A stretch of 32,710 bases of DNA from Anaerolineae bacterium (lineage in GTDB: Bacteria; Chloroflexota; Anaerolineae; UBA4142; SHND01), in contig JADZCJ010000075.1 of NCBI GenBank assembly GCA_020851635.1, positions 1 through 32,710 of the forward strand, written 5' to 3'. The notes beneath the pieces were generated by a model, which saw only the letters and a program-made list of their open reading frames with translations, was not told the DNA's origin and did no database searches. This document shows positions 32,593 through 32,710 of the stretch, in pieces; within the stretch, counting starts at the first letter, position 1, and each line of letters begins with the position of its first letter. A program made the translations under genes and the position numbers.

Positions 32593-32610
32593 AAAAAAAA
32601 GAGAATTCTC
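32593..32610 (-). terminator. Terminator of the rRNA operon
   Basis: On the minus strand the palindrome GAGAATTCTC (32601-32610) directly follows the 5S gene and is followed by eight T (32593-32600). The stem is short, but its position and T-tract are convincing. Confidence 0.7.
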
Positions 32611-32710
32611 ATGGCGATGACCTACTCTCCCGGAGGGTCGCCCCTCGAGTACCATCGGCGCTGGTGGGCTTGACTTCCGGGTTCGGAATGGAGCCGGGTA
32701 TTTCCCCACC
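32611..32710 (-). rRNA. 5S ribosomal RNA (5' end beyond the window)
   Basis: The reverse complement reads GGTGGGGAAATACCCGGCTC, then CATTCCGAACCCGGAAGTCAAG, CCCACCAGCGCCGATGGTAC and GGGAGAGTAGGTCATCGCCA, given here in pieces. This is the conserved order of 5S helices, including the CCGAAC loop and the AGCGCCGATGGTA core. About 20 nt at the 5' end are outside the window. The 3' end is estimated from the pairing and lies near 32611-32613. The 23S and 16S genes should lie beyond the right edge. Confidence 0.92.

Overview
The window looks like a chromosomal segment of an uncultured member of the Chloroflexota, probably close to Anaerolineae. This is inferred from family content and style, not from a search: a DUF4012 envelope protein, DUF2723 and related large multi-pass membrane proteins, signal-peptide proteins with Thr/Pro (TPTNTP-type) stalks, an MFS/DUF3592 pair, strong Cys/Arg 'cgc'-rich codon use, and short dispersed heptamer-like repeats between genes. 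Promoters of the TTGACA/TATAAT type are easy to see.

Layout. The left end (1-2400) is mobile-element territory: the last residues of an ISAzo13-family transposase, a 5'-truncated low-GC ORF, and a complete about 1.5 kb DDE insertion sequence with perfect 20-bp ends and a visible target duplication. From 2492 to 7434 three minus-strand genes encode envelope or sugar functions: a DUF4012 protein, a phosphohexomutase and a DUF2723 GT-C-like membrane protein. A divergent promoter region separates them from maf-pcrA (plus strand), which converges on an M20 dipeptidase at a bidirectional terminator. From 12120 to 14809 lies a long surface-protein gene (signal peptide, DUF11-like domain, Thr/Pro stalk, multi-pass membrane domain) broken by one frameshift. 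It converges on a minus-strand cluster: metallopeptidase, NUDIX, histidine phosphatase. An MFS transporter and a DUF3592 protein follow, then two overlapping plus-strand genes for large paralogous membrane proteins (18685-24016) behind a near-consensus promoter.

The right third holds mfd, pth, an unlisted 46-residue membrane microprotein and an Ig-like/PT-stalk anchored protein (all minus), tRNA-Val(UAC) with its own promoter and terminator, a class III aminotransferase related to GSA aminomutase, a nucleotidyltransferase-fold protein and a six-helix membrane protein (all plus). The window ends inside a 5S rRNA gene read from the minus strand, so an rRNA operon lies just beyond the right edge.

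The most unusual signals are two short inverted-repeat sequences inserted in frame inside conserved genes (mfd and the DUF2723 gene), which behave like the palindromic protein-inserting elements known from Rickettsia. Others are terminator-like hairpins whose T-tract abuts the start codon of the next gene, back-to-back promoters sharing one -35 box in front of tRNA-Val, -10 boxes so close to start codons that leaderless mRNAs are likely, and the hidden 46-aa ORF. No CRISPR array or recognisable defence operon was seen.
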